A stretch of DNA of 64,000 nt, taken from NCBI RefSeq assembly GCF_000425845.1, contig NZ_AUEF01000011.1, positions 1 to 64,000 on the forward strand, read 5' to 3'. Position numbers and translations under genes: made by a program. The DNA is from Jeotgalicoccus psychrophilus DSM 19085. Its GTDB lineage: Bacteria; Bacillota; Bacilli; Staphylococcales; Salinicoccaceae. Below, piece by piece: positions 26,656-35,063 of the stretch (within the stretch, counting starts at the first letter, position 1; each line of letters opens with the position of its first letter). A model generated the notes under the pieces. It had not been told where the DNA came from, made no database searches, and saw nothing but the letters and a program-made list of their open reading frames with translations.

Positions 26656-27033
26656 ATGAAAGTGTTGATTTTTGACGGCGAATGCAACTTTTGCAGTTTC
26701 TTCGTGCGTTTCACTGTAGACATTAACGAAAATCCCGAACTCCGTATTACCGATTTTAATACTGAATGGACAAAAGAAAACTATACGCCTGACAACGATA
26801 TAGACAGCGTTATTTATATTGCTGAAGGCAGAACTTATATACACTCGGATGCAGTACTGCACATGCTTGCAGATGCTAATCGATTATTTAAACCCGTTAT
26901 ACTGCTTAAACTTGTTCCTAAGTTTATAAGAGATACGATTTATAAACTCATCGCGAAATACCGCAAAAATATACCTGTAAAAAATGTATGTGAACGTCCG
27001 AATCAAAAGTTTCTTGATATGTATTTAAAATAG
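26656..27033 (+). CDS. DCC-family thiol-disulfide oxidoreductase-like protein (DUF393)
   Basis: A 125-residue protein of the DUF393 family, named for the N-terminal D-x-x-C-x-x-C motif. Here it is FDGECNFCS at residues 6-14, with both cysteines present. IHSDAVLHML in the middle and a PKFIRDTIYKLIAKYR helix are typical. A thioredoxin-like redox role is assumed from the motif; there is no signal peptide, so it is cytosolic. GAGGAGG precedes the ATG. It lies directly after the 41-bp repeat array. Confidence 0.85.
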   Translation: MKVLIFDGECNFCSFFVRFTVDINENPELRITDFNTEWTKENYTPDNDIDSVIYIAEGRTYIHSDAVLHMLADANRLFKPVILLKLVPKFIRDTIYKLIAKYRKNIPVKNVCERPNQKFLDMYLK

Positions 27034-27070
27034 CTGCTGCACATCATTGATGTGCAGCAGCTTCTTTTTT
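27033..27070 (+). terminator. terminator of the DCC gene
   Basis: GCTGCTGCACATCA and TGATGTGCAGCAGC form a stem around TTGA-like loop bases, followed by TTCTTTTTT. It overlaps the stop codon. Confidence 0.9.
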
Positions 27071-27160
27071 ATAGAAAAACATACCAGTCGGTTCAATAAT
27101 TATCCCGGTGTATACAGGGTAAATAATACTAACTATTTAAATTTACAGGAGGTTTTATCA

Positions 27161-27699
27161 TTGCTTGAATTCGACAAACTAATATTTGATGGACCGGATG
27201 TCATATTAAGAACCGTGCTGATTGGTTTAATGGCATATACTTCTGTTATCGTTATCATCCGGCCAGCGGAAAAAGATCACTTTCGCAGCTGAACGCCTTT
27301 GATTTTGTTGTAGCAGTAGCGATTGGTTCAATACTCGCAAGTATTCTTATCAACCGTAATGTAACTATCACTCAAGGTATTACAGCTTTTTTAGTCCTGA
27401 TGATTATGCAGTATATTATTACCAAACTCTCAGTTCACAGCAGTCTGGTAAGTAAATATATAAAAGCTTCTCCTTCCCTGCTCTTTCACAATGGAGAATT
27501 CCATTATAAAAACATGAAGAAAGAACGCATTGTGGAAACCGAGATAAAACAGGCTATTCGTTCAAACGGCAGCGGCGATATGTCTGACGTAAAGGCTGTC
27601 ATAATCGAAACAGATGGCAGTCTTTCTATTATCAATAAAAAATCAGGCGAGGAGAATATAGACTTGGATTCTCCACTATTCAGCGAAGTAAAAAAATAA
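27161..27699 (+). pseudogene. DUF421 (YetF-like) membrane protein gene with one frameshift
   Basis: A TTG start after AGGAGG opens a frame reading LLEFDKLIFDGPDVILRTV...VIIR, which stops at about 27291. From about 27262 the next frame continues with SGKRSLSQLNAFDFVVAVAIGS and runs to 27699. Joined, they give a normal DUF421 protein of about 179 residues: membrane helices and then the soluble YetF domain. Adding one G at 27261-27263 (CGGCC to CGGGCC) restores the expected RASGKRSLSQLN. This is either a real inactivating deletion or a sequence error. Confidence 0.8.
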
Positions 27700-27771
27700 G
27701 CGTGCCACCGTCGTTTCACGGTGGCGCGCAATTACTGTTTCTGTGCCACCGTCAGTTCACGGCGGCGCACT
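27700..27771. repeat. twin GC-rich hairpins
   Basis: GCGTGCCACCGT-CGTTTC-ACGGTGGCGCGC (27700-27729) is a 12-bp stem. GTGCCACCGT-CAGTTC-ACGGCGGCGC (27743-27768) is a second, slightly decayed copy. They lie between two convergent genes and lack a clear T run. Confidence 0.75.
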
Positions 27772-27786
27772 CACAGTTATTCTTAT

Positions 27787-28710
27787 CTAAAAAATATTCA
27801 GTGCCGTATATATTACAAGCGGCAGCGTAATTGCACTCAATAATGTACTCATCATCACGATTTCTGCTGCATATTCCGGATCATCGCTGTATTGCTGGGC
27901 AATGACAGAACTGTTTACTGAAGCGGGCATTGCAGTTGTAATCAATATCGCCTGCGCAACGACGCCGTCCACGTTAAATAAGAACAGTAACGGCAGTGCC
28001 ATCGCCGGGATGATTAACAATTTTACCGCTGTGGCAATAAAAGCGCTGAATCGCAGATGTCTGAACCTGATTCCCGCAATTTGCGTACCAAGTATAAATA
28101 GCACCATACCAATCATCGCATCTCTTATGTAATCTAGTGATGACAGAACAGGTGTAGGCAGACTGATATTAAAGTAATTAAATAACAGCCCTAAAAATAA
28201 TCCGTAAAAAATCGGCATTTTAAAGTAACCGAGAAGTGCTTTAAATTTCCCCACATTTTCTGCACTCAACACAAATATACCGTATGAGTACGCGATAATA
28301 TTTTGGAACACGACCATCATAACCTGAACACTCATGGCAAACGGGTCACTTTTAAATACAAGGTCATTGACCGGCACACCATAATTTCCAGCGTTATAAA
28401 AAAGACTTGAGTTTGTAAATAGCACGGTGTGCTGCCCTTTCACTCCTGATATTGCTGCTATAACTCTCGATACAAGGTAAGAAATAAGCGCAAATATAAA
28501 TAAAAACATCATTATGTATAACAGCAGGCTAAAGTCTATGTCCGAGCTGTACAGGTTCATAAATATGAATCCCGGGATAATATAATTCACCATCAGCTTG
28601 CCGAGTGTCGGTCTGTCTAAGTTTAATTTCAGCTGCGAAAAGTAACCGATAAAGACGATTATCGCTATAGGCAGCATAACGTTGCTTAAGATAAAAAGGA
28701 ATTCCGTCAT
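27787..28710 (-). CDS. AEC-family (auxin efflux carrier-like) transporter
   Basis: A 307-residue protein with about ten membrane segments in two five-helix halves, typical of the AEC/BART family. GKLMVNYIIPGFIFMNLY in the first half and ATAMPASVNSSVIAQQY in the second are the family hallmarks. Bacterial members move organic acids such as malate or malonate; the substrate here is unknown. GAGG precedes the ATG. Confidence 0.83.
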   Translation of the reverse strand: MTEFLFILSNVMLPIAIIVFIGYFSQLKLNLDRPTLGKLMVNYIIPGFIFMNLYSSDIDFSLLLYIMMFLFIFALISYLVSRVIAAISGVKGQHTVLFTNSSLFYNAGNYGVPVNDLVFKSDPFAMSVQVMMVVFQNIIAYSYGIFVLSAENVGKFKALLGYFKMPIFYGLFLGLLFNYFNISLPTPVLSSLDYIRDAMIGMVLFILGTQIAGIRFRHLRFSAFIATAVKLLIIPAMALPLLFLFNVDGVVAQAILITTAMPASVNSSVIAQQYSDDPEYAAEIVMMSTLLSAITLPLVIYTALNIF

Positions 28711-28780
28711 ATAATGCCTCTTTCCTAAAAATTATAAAAGCTTAAAAATATTTAATAAATAAGAGCTGTCATTATCCTTT

Positions 28781-29305
28781 TTATAATTTGCTGAACTGAA
28801 GTGAAGCCATCACTTTAACTTTATTACTGACTAGCATACCGCCATTTGTTAATGATTTGTTCCATGTTAATCCATAATCACTGCGTTTCAGTTCAAATTC
28901 CCCTTCAAATCCATATACTTCAGTTCCCCACGGATTTGTCCGGACACCTTTGTTATAAAGAATTATCATAATATTTTCAGTGTGGTTCATTATCGTTAAA
29001 TCCCCAAATACTTTTACAGTCTGCCCGGCTTTTCTCACTTCTGTTGATTCGAATGTAACTTTAGAATATTTTTCGGCATTGAAAAATTCCTCTGAACGTA
29101 AATGTTCATCTCTTTCCTTTACGTTGGTATCAATCGACATAACATCCGCTTCTCCGTATATTTTTGCACCGGTCAGATTAATCAGATCATTCGCCTCAAT
29201 CGAAATCTTAAAATCATTAAATGTTCCTGTAATTTTGGTCATCATCATATATGTAACTTCAAAGCTCACTTGAGAATTCAGTGTATCAATAATATATTTA
29301 TCCAT
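28781..29305 (-). CDS. YceI-family protein
   Basis: A 174-residue protein with the YceI beta-barrel pattern, which in homologues binds polyisoprenoid chains. YIIDTLNSQVSFEV, RDEHLRSEEFFNAEKY and DLTIMNHTENI are the conserved blocks. No signal peptide is present, so this copy is cytosolic, unlike the periplasmic E. coli protein. AGGAGG precedes the ATG. It is a single-gene unit. Confidence 0.88.
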   Translation of the reverse strand: MDKYIIDTLNSQVSFEVTYMMMTKITGTFNDFKISIEANDLINLTGAKIYGEADVMSIDTNVKERDEHLRSEEFFNAEKYSKVTFESTEVRKAGQTVKVFGDLTIMNHTENIMIILYNKGVRTNPWGTEVYGFEGEFELKRSDYGLTWNKSLTNGGMLVSNKVKVMASLQFSKL

Positions 29306-29348
29306 AGTATCCTCCTATATTTATAATTGATATTCATTCTGTACGAAT

Positions 29349-29789
29349 TTATTTGTTAAGTGCATCTATAAATAAATCAGTAAACTTTTGTTTATCATCC
29401 TGAGACAGTGCTTTCGGTCCTTTTGTCCGTCCGCCGCCTCTTCTGATTACACTGCTCATATGACGTGTTTCAAGCATATGATCCATATTCATTTTATTAT
29501 ACTCAAATCCTGTGTGATGCAGTACTGTACAGCCCTTTGGCAAGAGCAGTGATGCCAGGCCGTAATCCTGCGTGACGATAATGTCCCCCGCTTCAGCCAG
29601 CTGGACAATTTTATAATCCGCTGCATCCGGTCCTGCGTCGACGTAAACAGCTTTGACATGCGAATCCAGTTCTCTTGAACTGAAATGCGACAGGCTTGAT
29701 ACAAGTACGACGTCTATATTTTTTTCTCTAGTTTCTTTCGTTACGATATCCTTCACCGGACAGGCGTCCGCATCGATAATTACTTTCAT
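29349..29789 (-). CDS. YaiI/YqxD-family (UPF0178) protein
   Basis: The protein has 146 residues from the ATG behind GAGGTG; an in-frame GTG three codons earlier lies in the binding site. It opens MKVIIDADACPVKDIV, contains DYGLASLLLPKG, and ends with RRGGGRTKGPKALS. These are the hallmarks of UPF0178/DUF188, which has a PIN-like fold with conserved acidic residues. A nuclease function is suspected for the fold but unproven. Confidence 0.88.
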   Translation of the reverse strand: MKVIIDADACPVKDIVTKETREKNIDVVLVSSLSHFSSRELDSHVKAVYVDAGPDAADYKIVQLAEAGDIIVTQDYGLASLLLPKGCTVLHHTGFEYNKMNMDHMLETRHMSSVIRRGGGRTKGPKALSQDDKQKFTDLFIDALNK

Positions 29790-29875
29790 ATCCCACACCT
29801 CTTAAGTTCAGTATAGCAGTTTTATAAATAGAAAAAGCTCACAATATCTCCTAAAAGATATTATGAGCCTGAATA

Positions 29876-31128
29876 TTAATAATTTAATTTTCGTTTCCAA
29901 TTCAGCGAGAACAGACTTGATGAAATCGTCCCAACAAAGAGTATAATTACGATAATAAACACTATATAGTATGAACCGCTCGCATCGTATAAATAACTGA
30001 ACAATGTCGTTCCGACTGCGACACCCAGTGTTGATGCCGACATAATCGTCGTATAAATTGACGCATAATCCCGTCCGCCAAATACTTCACGAATAACTAC
30101 AGGCGGTAATAATGTAGACCCTGAGAACCCTATGCCGAACAGCAGTGCACCAAGGTACAGCATACCTATGCCGAATGAATCAGAAATCATTAATGCAACA
30201 ACACCAATCATTCCGCCGCCGATACCGACAAACAGCGCAGATTTAACTCCGAATTTATCATTGATTGCTCCGAGCATAAATTCCCCCCCCCCCCCCGTCT
30301 GACCGATTGTTACACATGTCACACCTGTTGCCGCCATTGCAGCTGTAAAGCCGATCGATTCAACAAAGTTCGGCACATGGAAACTGACCGTTGAAGCGAG
30401 TCCAAACAGACCGGTAAATAATAACACCAGATAAAACGCCGGTGATTTTAATGCAGTTCGTTTCTCAACACCTGTTGCCGGTGTTTTATCGACTTTAGTA
30501 TTTTCAACATCCACTTCATCTTCACCGTAAGCTTTCATATTCAGCTGTTCCGGTTTAGAACGAATAACAAAAATAGTAAATGGCAGAATTAACAGTGCCA
30601 CAATTACACCAAGTGCCATATATGTCTGGCGCCAGCCGATTGATTCGATTAAAATACCTGTCACCTGAGCGAAAATTGCACCGCCGACTCCCATAAATGC
30701 CATAGCGAAGCCTAAAGACGTACCTGCTTTTGCTTTAAACCAGTTGTTCATAATTAAAGGAATTGAACCGTAAATTAAAAATGTACTCCCTATCCCTAAA
30801 GCCACACCTGAAATATAAAAAGGTATAACCGAGTTATAAGTACCCATTAAACCAAATGCCACCGCATTAATAATCCCTGCGATTGTTAAAATATAACGTA
30901 TATCGAATCGATTAATATTCTTCCTGCAAAAGGCAGTAAAATTGTAACGACTATATACATAATAGAGGTATATAAACTGATTTCAGATACCCCAACATTT
31001 AAATCCTGTGCGACAGCGCGATATAAAATCGGTGCACAGCTGACAATAATACCAACACTTGCTGCGTAAATCGCAGCACTCGCTATCATTATCCACCATG
31101 CGTAATGAAATTCACCTTGTTTTTTCAT
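29876..31128 (-). pseudogene. OFA-like MFS transporter gene with frameshift and poly-C tract
   Basis: The frame begins at an ATG after GGGAGG (MKKQGEFHYAWWIMIASAA) and stops at 30886 after the first two or three helices. The rest, starting near FGLMGTYNSVIPFY, continues in another frame to 29876. Restoring one A near 30906 (ATATTAAT to ATATTAAAT) would give GRILNRFDIRYILTIAGIINAVAFG, a seamless join. The whole would be a 12-helix carrier of about 417 residues resembling oxalate/formate-type MFS antiporters. A 14-base poly-C run (30283-30296) encodes four glycines in the second part. The gene is adjacent to a truncated SDR on the same strand. Confidence 0.75.
30283..30296. repeat. 14-base poly-C tract inside the MFS gene
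   Basis: Fourteen consecutive C on the plus strand read as ACG-GGG-GGG-GGG-GGG-GAA on the coding strand. The frame is intact at this length and would be lost at 13 or 15. It is by far the longest homopolymer of G/C in the window. Confidence 0.9.
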
Positions 31129-31195
31129 ATGTCCTCCCATGAAAATAGAGAAGCAATTAAACTTGCTTCCCTAATAATCTTTTTTAAAATAATTA

Positions 31196-31343
31196 TTATT
31201 GGATTGTAAATCCACCGTCGATTGGTACAATTGCGCCGTTCATAAATTTAGCTTCATCAGATGCTAAGAATACTGCTAAGTCAGTAACCTGATCTACCTG
31301 AACGAAGTTGCGTGTCGGTACCGCTTCTTTTGAAATTCCAGCA
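31196..31343 (-). pseudogene. 3' remnant of an SDR (3-hydroxybutyrate dehydrogenase-like)
   Basis: Minus-strand translation gives GISKEAVPTRNFVQVDQV, then TDLAVFLASDEAKFMNGA and IVPIDGGFTIQ before a stop at 31196. This is the C-terminal 48 or so residues of a classical SDR; the LASDEA...G..I.IDGG block is diagnostic. The N-terminal 200 residues, with the cofactor and catalytic motifs, are missing. At about 31340 the sequence switches to a LysR gene on the other strand. It would have been transcribed into the MFS gene. Confidence 0.82.
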
Positions 31344-31860
31344 GGTGCCCCTGTCTCAGGAAAATCTTCATCAGTTTATTGAAAATGGAAAGTATGATTT
31401 ATGTATTACGACAGAACGTATTGAACATAATAATATAGAGTGGCTGCCACTCTATACTGAAGATATATATCTAACCGTACCAAAATATTTTAGCGAAGCC
31501 AAAAAGGATTCTGTGAACCTGACAGAACTGGATGAAAACATCCCTTTTATCGGGCTGACTAATCAATACAGTTTCCGCCAGCTGACAGACAACATTTTAC
31601 AAGCCACTGGGTTTTCTCCGTATTATCAGGTGGAAGTTGAAGAAGCAACAGCTATACTCCAGCTTGTTAAAAAAGGTCATGGTGTCGCCTTCACACCCGA
31701 GACATCGATGAATATTTATGATCATCAGGTCAAACATTTAAAGATTGAAAATAAAGATTTCACACGCACTATCGGCTTACTGAAACATAAGTATATGTAT
31801 CCGACGAAAATATCACAGGCATTCATTAAAAAATCACAGGCATATTTTGATAACTTATGA
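31340..31860 (+). pseudogene. 3' remnant of a LysR-type regulator gene
   Basis: Translation from about FQQVPLSQENLHQFIENG to the stop at 31860 gives about 170 residues matching the substrate-binding half of LysR regulators: KYDLCITTERIE, WLPLYTEDIYLTVPK and LVKKGHGVAFTPE. The helix-turn-helix and the front of the binding domain are missing. The frame opens inside the truncated SDR on the opposite strand and has no start with a binding site, so it is a remnant rather than a gene. Confidence 0.82.
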
Positions 31861-31917
31861 TAAAAAATATTTTAATTTTAGCTATTATAGACAATGATTT
31901 TTAACATATCTTTCTAT

Positions 31918-31928
31918 ATTATAGGGTA
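31918..31928 (+). promoter_or_regulatory. ATTATAGGGTA motif upstream of the NCS2 permease
   Basis: This 11-mer is identical to one upstream of the PucR-family gene (25787-25797, minus strand). It lies 46 bases before the permease ATG, in promoter range. A shared operator is possible but unproven. Confidence 0.3.
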
Positions 31929-31974
31929 GGTTATTATAAATTATAATTAAATAGGAAACGGTGTGATATAAGAC

Positions 31975-33345
31975 ATGATGAAACATTTTAAAAATGTCGA
32001 TAACTGGCTTGGCGGACTTCAATGGTTAATGTATATATTTATTAATACAGTCGTTGTACCGATTACGATGGGGGCAGCTTTTAATCTGTCACAGGCAGAA
32101 ATCGTCAGTACAATGCAGTTTTCATTTATTCTCGGCGGAATCGCTTGTTTGATGCAGGTATTTATCGGACACAGAAGACCGATTATGGACGGACCTTCCG
32201 GCCTTTGGTGGGGAGTGCTGCTCGCATTATCTTCACTTGCTGCAGCACAGGGTATGCCCATTGCAGAAGTTGGCGGCAGCATCGCAACAGGATTAATTAT
32301 TACAGGAATTCTTACTGTAATTATCGGTTTAACAGGTGTTGGTTACTACCTGGAGAAATTATTTAACCCGAGTGTTATGGGTGTATTCATGCTTTTATTC
32401 GGTGTATCTCTTTGTATCAGTTTCTTTAAAGGCATGGTCGGCCTGCCATTTGGCGGCGGAGAAGGCCCGACTGAAATTCAAGTTGGACCGGCAATTCTGT
32501 CATTCGTAATTGTTACCCTTGTACTGATTTTAACAATTCGCGGTTCAAATAAATTATCGCAGTATGCAATGCTTATCGGTATTATTATCGGCTGGCCGGC
32601 GTACTTATTACTATTCGGTCAGGACACTCAGCTTGCAGGCGGTGCAGCAAGCTCCCTGGAAATTTTCTGGTTCCCGCTGGGTTCACCTGCGTGGAATATC
32701 GGAATTATACTTACAGTAGTGATTACAGGTATGCTTAACTTATCTAAACAGTACGGCTCAATTAAAGGAACAGATCCAATCTATCCGGATTCACCTTCAA
32801 CGAGCAAAGATTACAGAAACTCATTTACGATTACTGGTGTTATGACAATTATTCCAGGATTCTTAGGACTGGTACCATACTCACCTTTCGTATCATCAAT
32901 CGGTTTTATTCAGCAGACTAAAATTTACGAACGTATGCCGTTTATCTTCGGTGCGGCAATGTTCTTCGTTATGGGTGCTATTCCTCAAATCGGTTCATTC
33001 TTTACGATGATTCCGTTAAGTGTCGGGTGTGCGGTCTTATTCGTATCATACGTACAACTTTTCGGTTCAGCGTGGGACTGGTTCAAACTTGTGGAATTCA
33101 ACAGCCTCAATATTTACCGTGCAGCGATTCCTATGTTCTTAGGACTTGTCCTTATGGCAGTACCCGCTTCAGCATTCGCAAGCCTGCCAGGCTACGTGCA
33201 GCCGTTATTATCAAGCGGCCTGTTAATGGGTACGATAATTTCCATCGCAATGGAAAACTTCATGAACTGGGATAAAGTCGGTGCGACAATCTCCAACAAC
33301 ATTGGTAAGAATATTGAAAAAGAAGAACCTGTTAATAAATTATAA
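31975..33345 (+). CDS. NCS2-family nucleobase permease
   Basis: A 456-residue protein with about 13 hydrophobic segments, of the nucleobase-ascorbate transporter family (uracil, xanthine or RutG-like). NTVVVPITMGAAFNLSQ at the N-terminus and LFNPSVMGVFMLLFGVSL near residue 125 are typical. The usual late Q-x-[EP]-x-x-[TS]-x-x-N signature region is replaced by a rather divergent TVVITGMLNLSKQYGSIKG. The substrate is therefore uncertain. It may share a motif upstream with the PucR-family gene. The first or second codon may be the start (ATGATG). Confidence 0.82.
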   Translation: MMKHFKNVDNWLGGLQWLMYIFINTVVVPITMGAAFNLSQAEIVSTMQFSFILGGIACLMQVFIGHRRPIMDGPSGLWWGVLLALSSLAAAQGMPIAEVGGSIATGLIITGILTVIIGLTGVGYYLEKLFNPSVMGVFMLLFGVSLCISFFKGMVGLPFGGGEGPTEIQVGPAILSFVIVTLVLILTIRGSNKLSQYAMLIGIIIGWPAYLLLFGQDTQLAGGAASSLEIFWFPLGSPAWNIGIILTVVITGMLNLSKQYGSIKGTDPIYPDSPSTSKDYRNSFTITGVMTIIPGFLGLVPYSPFVSSIGFIQQTKIYERMPFIFGAAMFFVMGAIPQIGSFFTMIPLSVGCAVLFVSYVQLFGSAWDWFKLVEFNSLNIYRAAIPMFLGLVLMAVPASAFASLPGYVQPLLSSGLLMGTIISIAMENFMNWDKVGATISNNIGKNIEKEEPVNKL

Positions 33346-33352
33346 GTAACGT

Positions 33353-33388
33353 AAAAAAGCTCTGTCCAAACGGACAGGGCTTTTCTTT
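33353..33388 (+). terminator. terminator of the NCS2 permease gene
   Basis: AAAAAAGCTCTGTCC-AAAC-GGACAGGGCTTTT with following T-rich sequence. Confidence 0.88.
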
Positions 33389-33465
33389 ATGCCCCTGTCA
33401 CAATGTATATTTTTATCATTATGGTAAAGTAGAATCATAAAATGAATAAAGTGAGGGGTTTGAAC

Positions 33466-33975
33466 ATGGACGTAAAATTTCCTATTGGTCAATTGCAAGT
33501 ACCTGAAAACATAGCTTTATCGGATATCGAAAAATGGTTGGAAGACACCGCTACTTACACAGAGCGCTTACGTGTGGAGGTTGATTCTTTGTCTGACGAA
33601 GAGCTGAACAAAACATACCGCGAAGGCAGCTGGAACGTTCGTCAACTTGTACATCATATCGCTGATTCACAGCTGAATATGTATCAGCGTCTGAAACTCG
33701 CCTTAACTGATAATAATCCTAAAGTGCCGGAATTCATTCAGAATGAATGGGCAGTCTTACCGGACAGTAATCTCCCGGTAGAGAGTTCTATTAAAATGCT
33801 TGAAGGTATAAATGAGCGTGTGGTCGCGCTTGGCAGCAGCTTAACTGAAGATCAGTTAAAGCGCGTGTTCACACATGAGGTTAATGGTGAAATCTCTGTC
33901 GGAACAAAAGTTGCGAAATTATCATGGCATGAAGAACATCATTTAGCACATATTAAAATCGCATTATCAAAATAA
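33466..33975 (+). CDS. bstA: DinB/YfiT-like protein, probable bacillithiol transferase
   Basis: The protein has 169 residues from the ATG following GAGGGG; a more upstream ATG lacks a binding site. YPIGQL-like N-terminus (FPIGQLQVPENI), WNVRQLVHHIADSQLN and the late WHEEHHLAHI give the three metal-binding histidines of the YfiT branch of the DinB fold. Bacillus YfiT (BstA) is a metal-dependent bacillithiol S-transferase, and bacillithiol is the thiol of this family of bacteria. Closest-branch naming is from motifs only. Confidence 0.8.
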   Translation: MDVKFPIGQLQVPENIALSDIEKWLEDTATYTERLRVEVDSLSDEELNKTYREGSWNVRQLVHHIADSQLNMYQRLKLALTDNNPKVPEFIQNEWAVLPDSNLPVESSIKMLEGINERVVALGSSLTEDQLKRVFTHEVNGEISVGTKVAKLSWHEEHHLAHIKIALSK

Positions 33976-33979
33976 ATAC

Positions 33980-34019
33980 TAAAATCTCCCTCTGAAAACA
34001 TTTCAAAGGGAGATTTTTT
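33980..34019. terminator. bidirectional terminator
   Basis: AAAATCTCCCTCTGAAA and TTTCAAAGGGAGATTTTT form the stem between the convergent bstA-like and lipoprotein genes. Confidence 0.88.
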
Positions 34020-34926
34020 ATTCGAGCTCAATAATATTTAAATCGAGCAGATGATCCTCATGGAAACTGATGTTAATATAGTTCGCACCTTTAACTTCAG
34101 GGAGATATGCTGGCACTGCTGTAATCTCAACAGTTTCTATAAATCTGCGCCCAGAGTAATAACTAATATAAGCAGGTGCTGTAATGATATAGTCCTCGGA
34201 AGGTGTATATGCCAGAGCACCTGTTACGTAATAGCTTTCATCATCAACAAAATGACCTTCATCATCAATCCGTTCGCCGGTAAACACATCATCACCTGTC
34301 AGGAAATCCTGACCGAACATAATCGTGCCTGTCATTCCCTCTTCAACCGGCTGCCCCCGTCCAATGAGCTCATCAGGTGTCGTATTTACTTCATTACCTG
34401 CTGACGCATCTTCCAATGCTTCATTAATCAGCTGGACCGTATCTTTTTCCGGTTCACTAAAGCTCACTATTAAACGATCCGCTTCAGGCACACTTTCTAT
34501 AATGTGCGGGCCGTCATGTCCATAGTTATTTGTTTTTATAAATTCATCGCCGTAAAAATACGAAACATAAGAAGCCGTTGTTACAGTATAATCCTGTCCC
34601 GAATTATACTCTATCGGGTTTGTACGTGTCATATGACCACGTGCATCGTCTTCACCTCTGTAATTAATCCAGTAGCCTGCTAAAACTTCAATACCGTCCA
34701 TTACATTAACGGGTTCTGCAGGCTCTTCAACTGATTCGGTCTCTCTATTTTCACCGCCGTCATCATTAGATATTTCCTCGGATTCAGTACTTTCCTCTTC
34801 CTCTACTGCTTTTGTCGCTTCTGTCTCTGTCTCAGTGCTTTCAGGCTCATCAATCGGCACTTCGTCAGTATCTCCGCACCCCGCCAATATAAATGCCCCT
34901 GCCAGCATAAGTATTAACAACCTCAT
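34018..34926 (-). CDS. uncharacterised lipoprotein with two repeated domains
   Basis: The 302-residue protein has a lipoprotein signal with lipobox LAGC, lipidated Cys17, then an acidic Glu/Thr/Ser linker (about 20-75). Two related domains follow. The first has YTVTTASYVSYFYGDEFIKT and the second YIITAPAYISYYSGRRFIET, each after an acidic GH-containing loop and before an ISF or VSF strand. It is anchored outside the cell. The duplicated Y-x-S-Y-[FY]-x-G-x-x-F-I core suggests a ligand- or carbohydrate-facing beta fold, but the family is not recognised. A strong binding site precedes the ATG. Confidence 0.7.
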   Translation of the reverse strand: MRLLILMLAGAFILAGCGDTDEVPIDEPESTETETEATKAVEEEESTESEEISNDDGGENRETESVEEPAEPVNVMDGIEVLAGYWINYRGEDDARGHMTRTNPIEYNSGQDYTVTTASYVSYFYGDEFIKTNNYGHDGPHIIESVPEADRLIVSFSEPEKDTVQLINEALEDASAGNEVNTTPDELIGRGQPVEEGMTGTIMFGQDFLTGDDVFTGERIDDEGHFVDDESYYVTGALAYTPSEDYIITAPAYISYYSGRRFIETVEITAVPAYLPEVKGANYINISFHEDHLLDLNIIELE

Positions 34927-35016
34927 AGCCTCTCCCCCTGTTTGTGTTCCCCTTTTGATCTACTACAACTGTATGTAACATTACTAACCTATACCCATAT
35001 TTTCTAGAAAATAATA

Positions 35017-35045
35017 AAACACTGCCTGATTTTTATCAGACAGCG
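35017..35045 (-). terminator. terminator of the second SDR gene
   Basis: GCTGTCTGAT-AAAA-ATCAGGCAGT on the minus strand, one mismatch in the stem, then TTTTATTATTTT. Confidence 0.75.
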
Positions 35046-35063
35046 CTTTAGAAATTTATTTAC

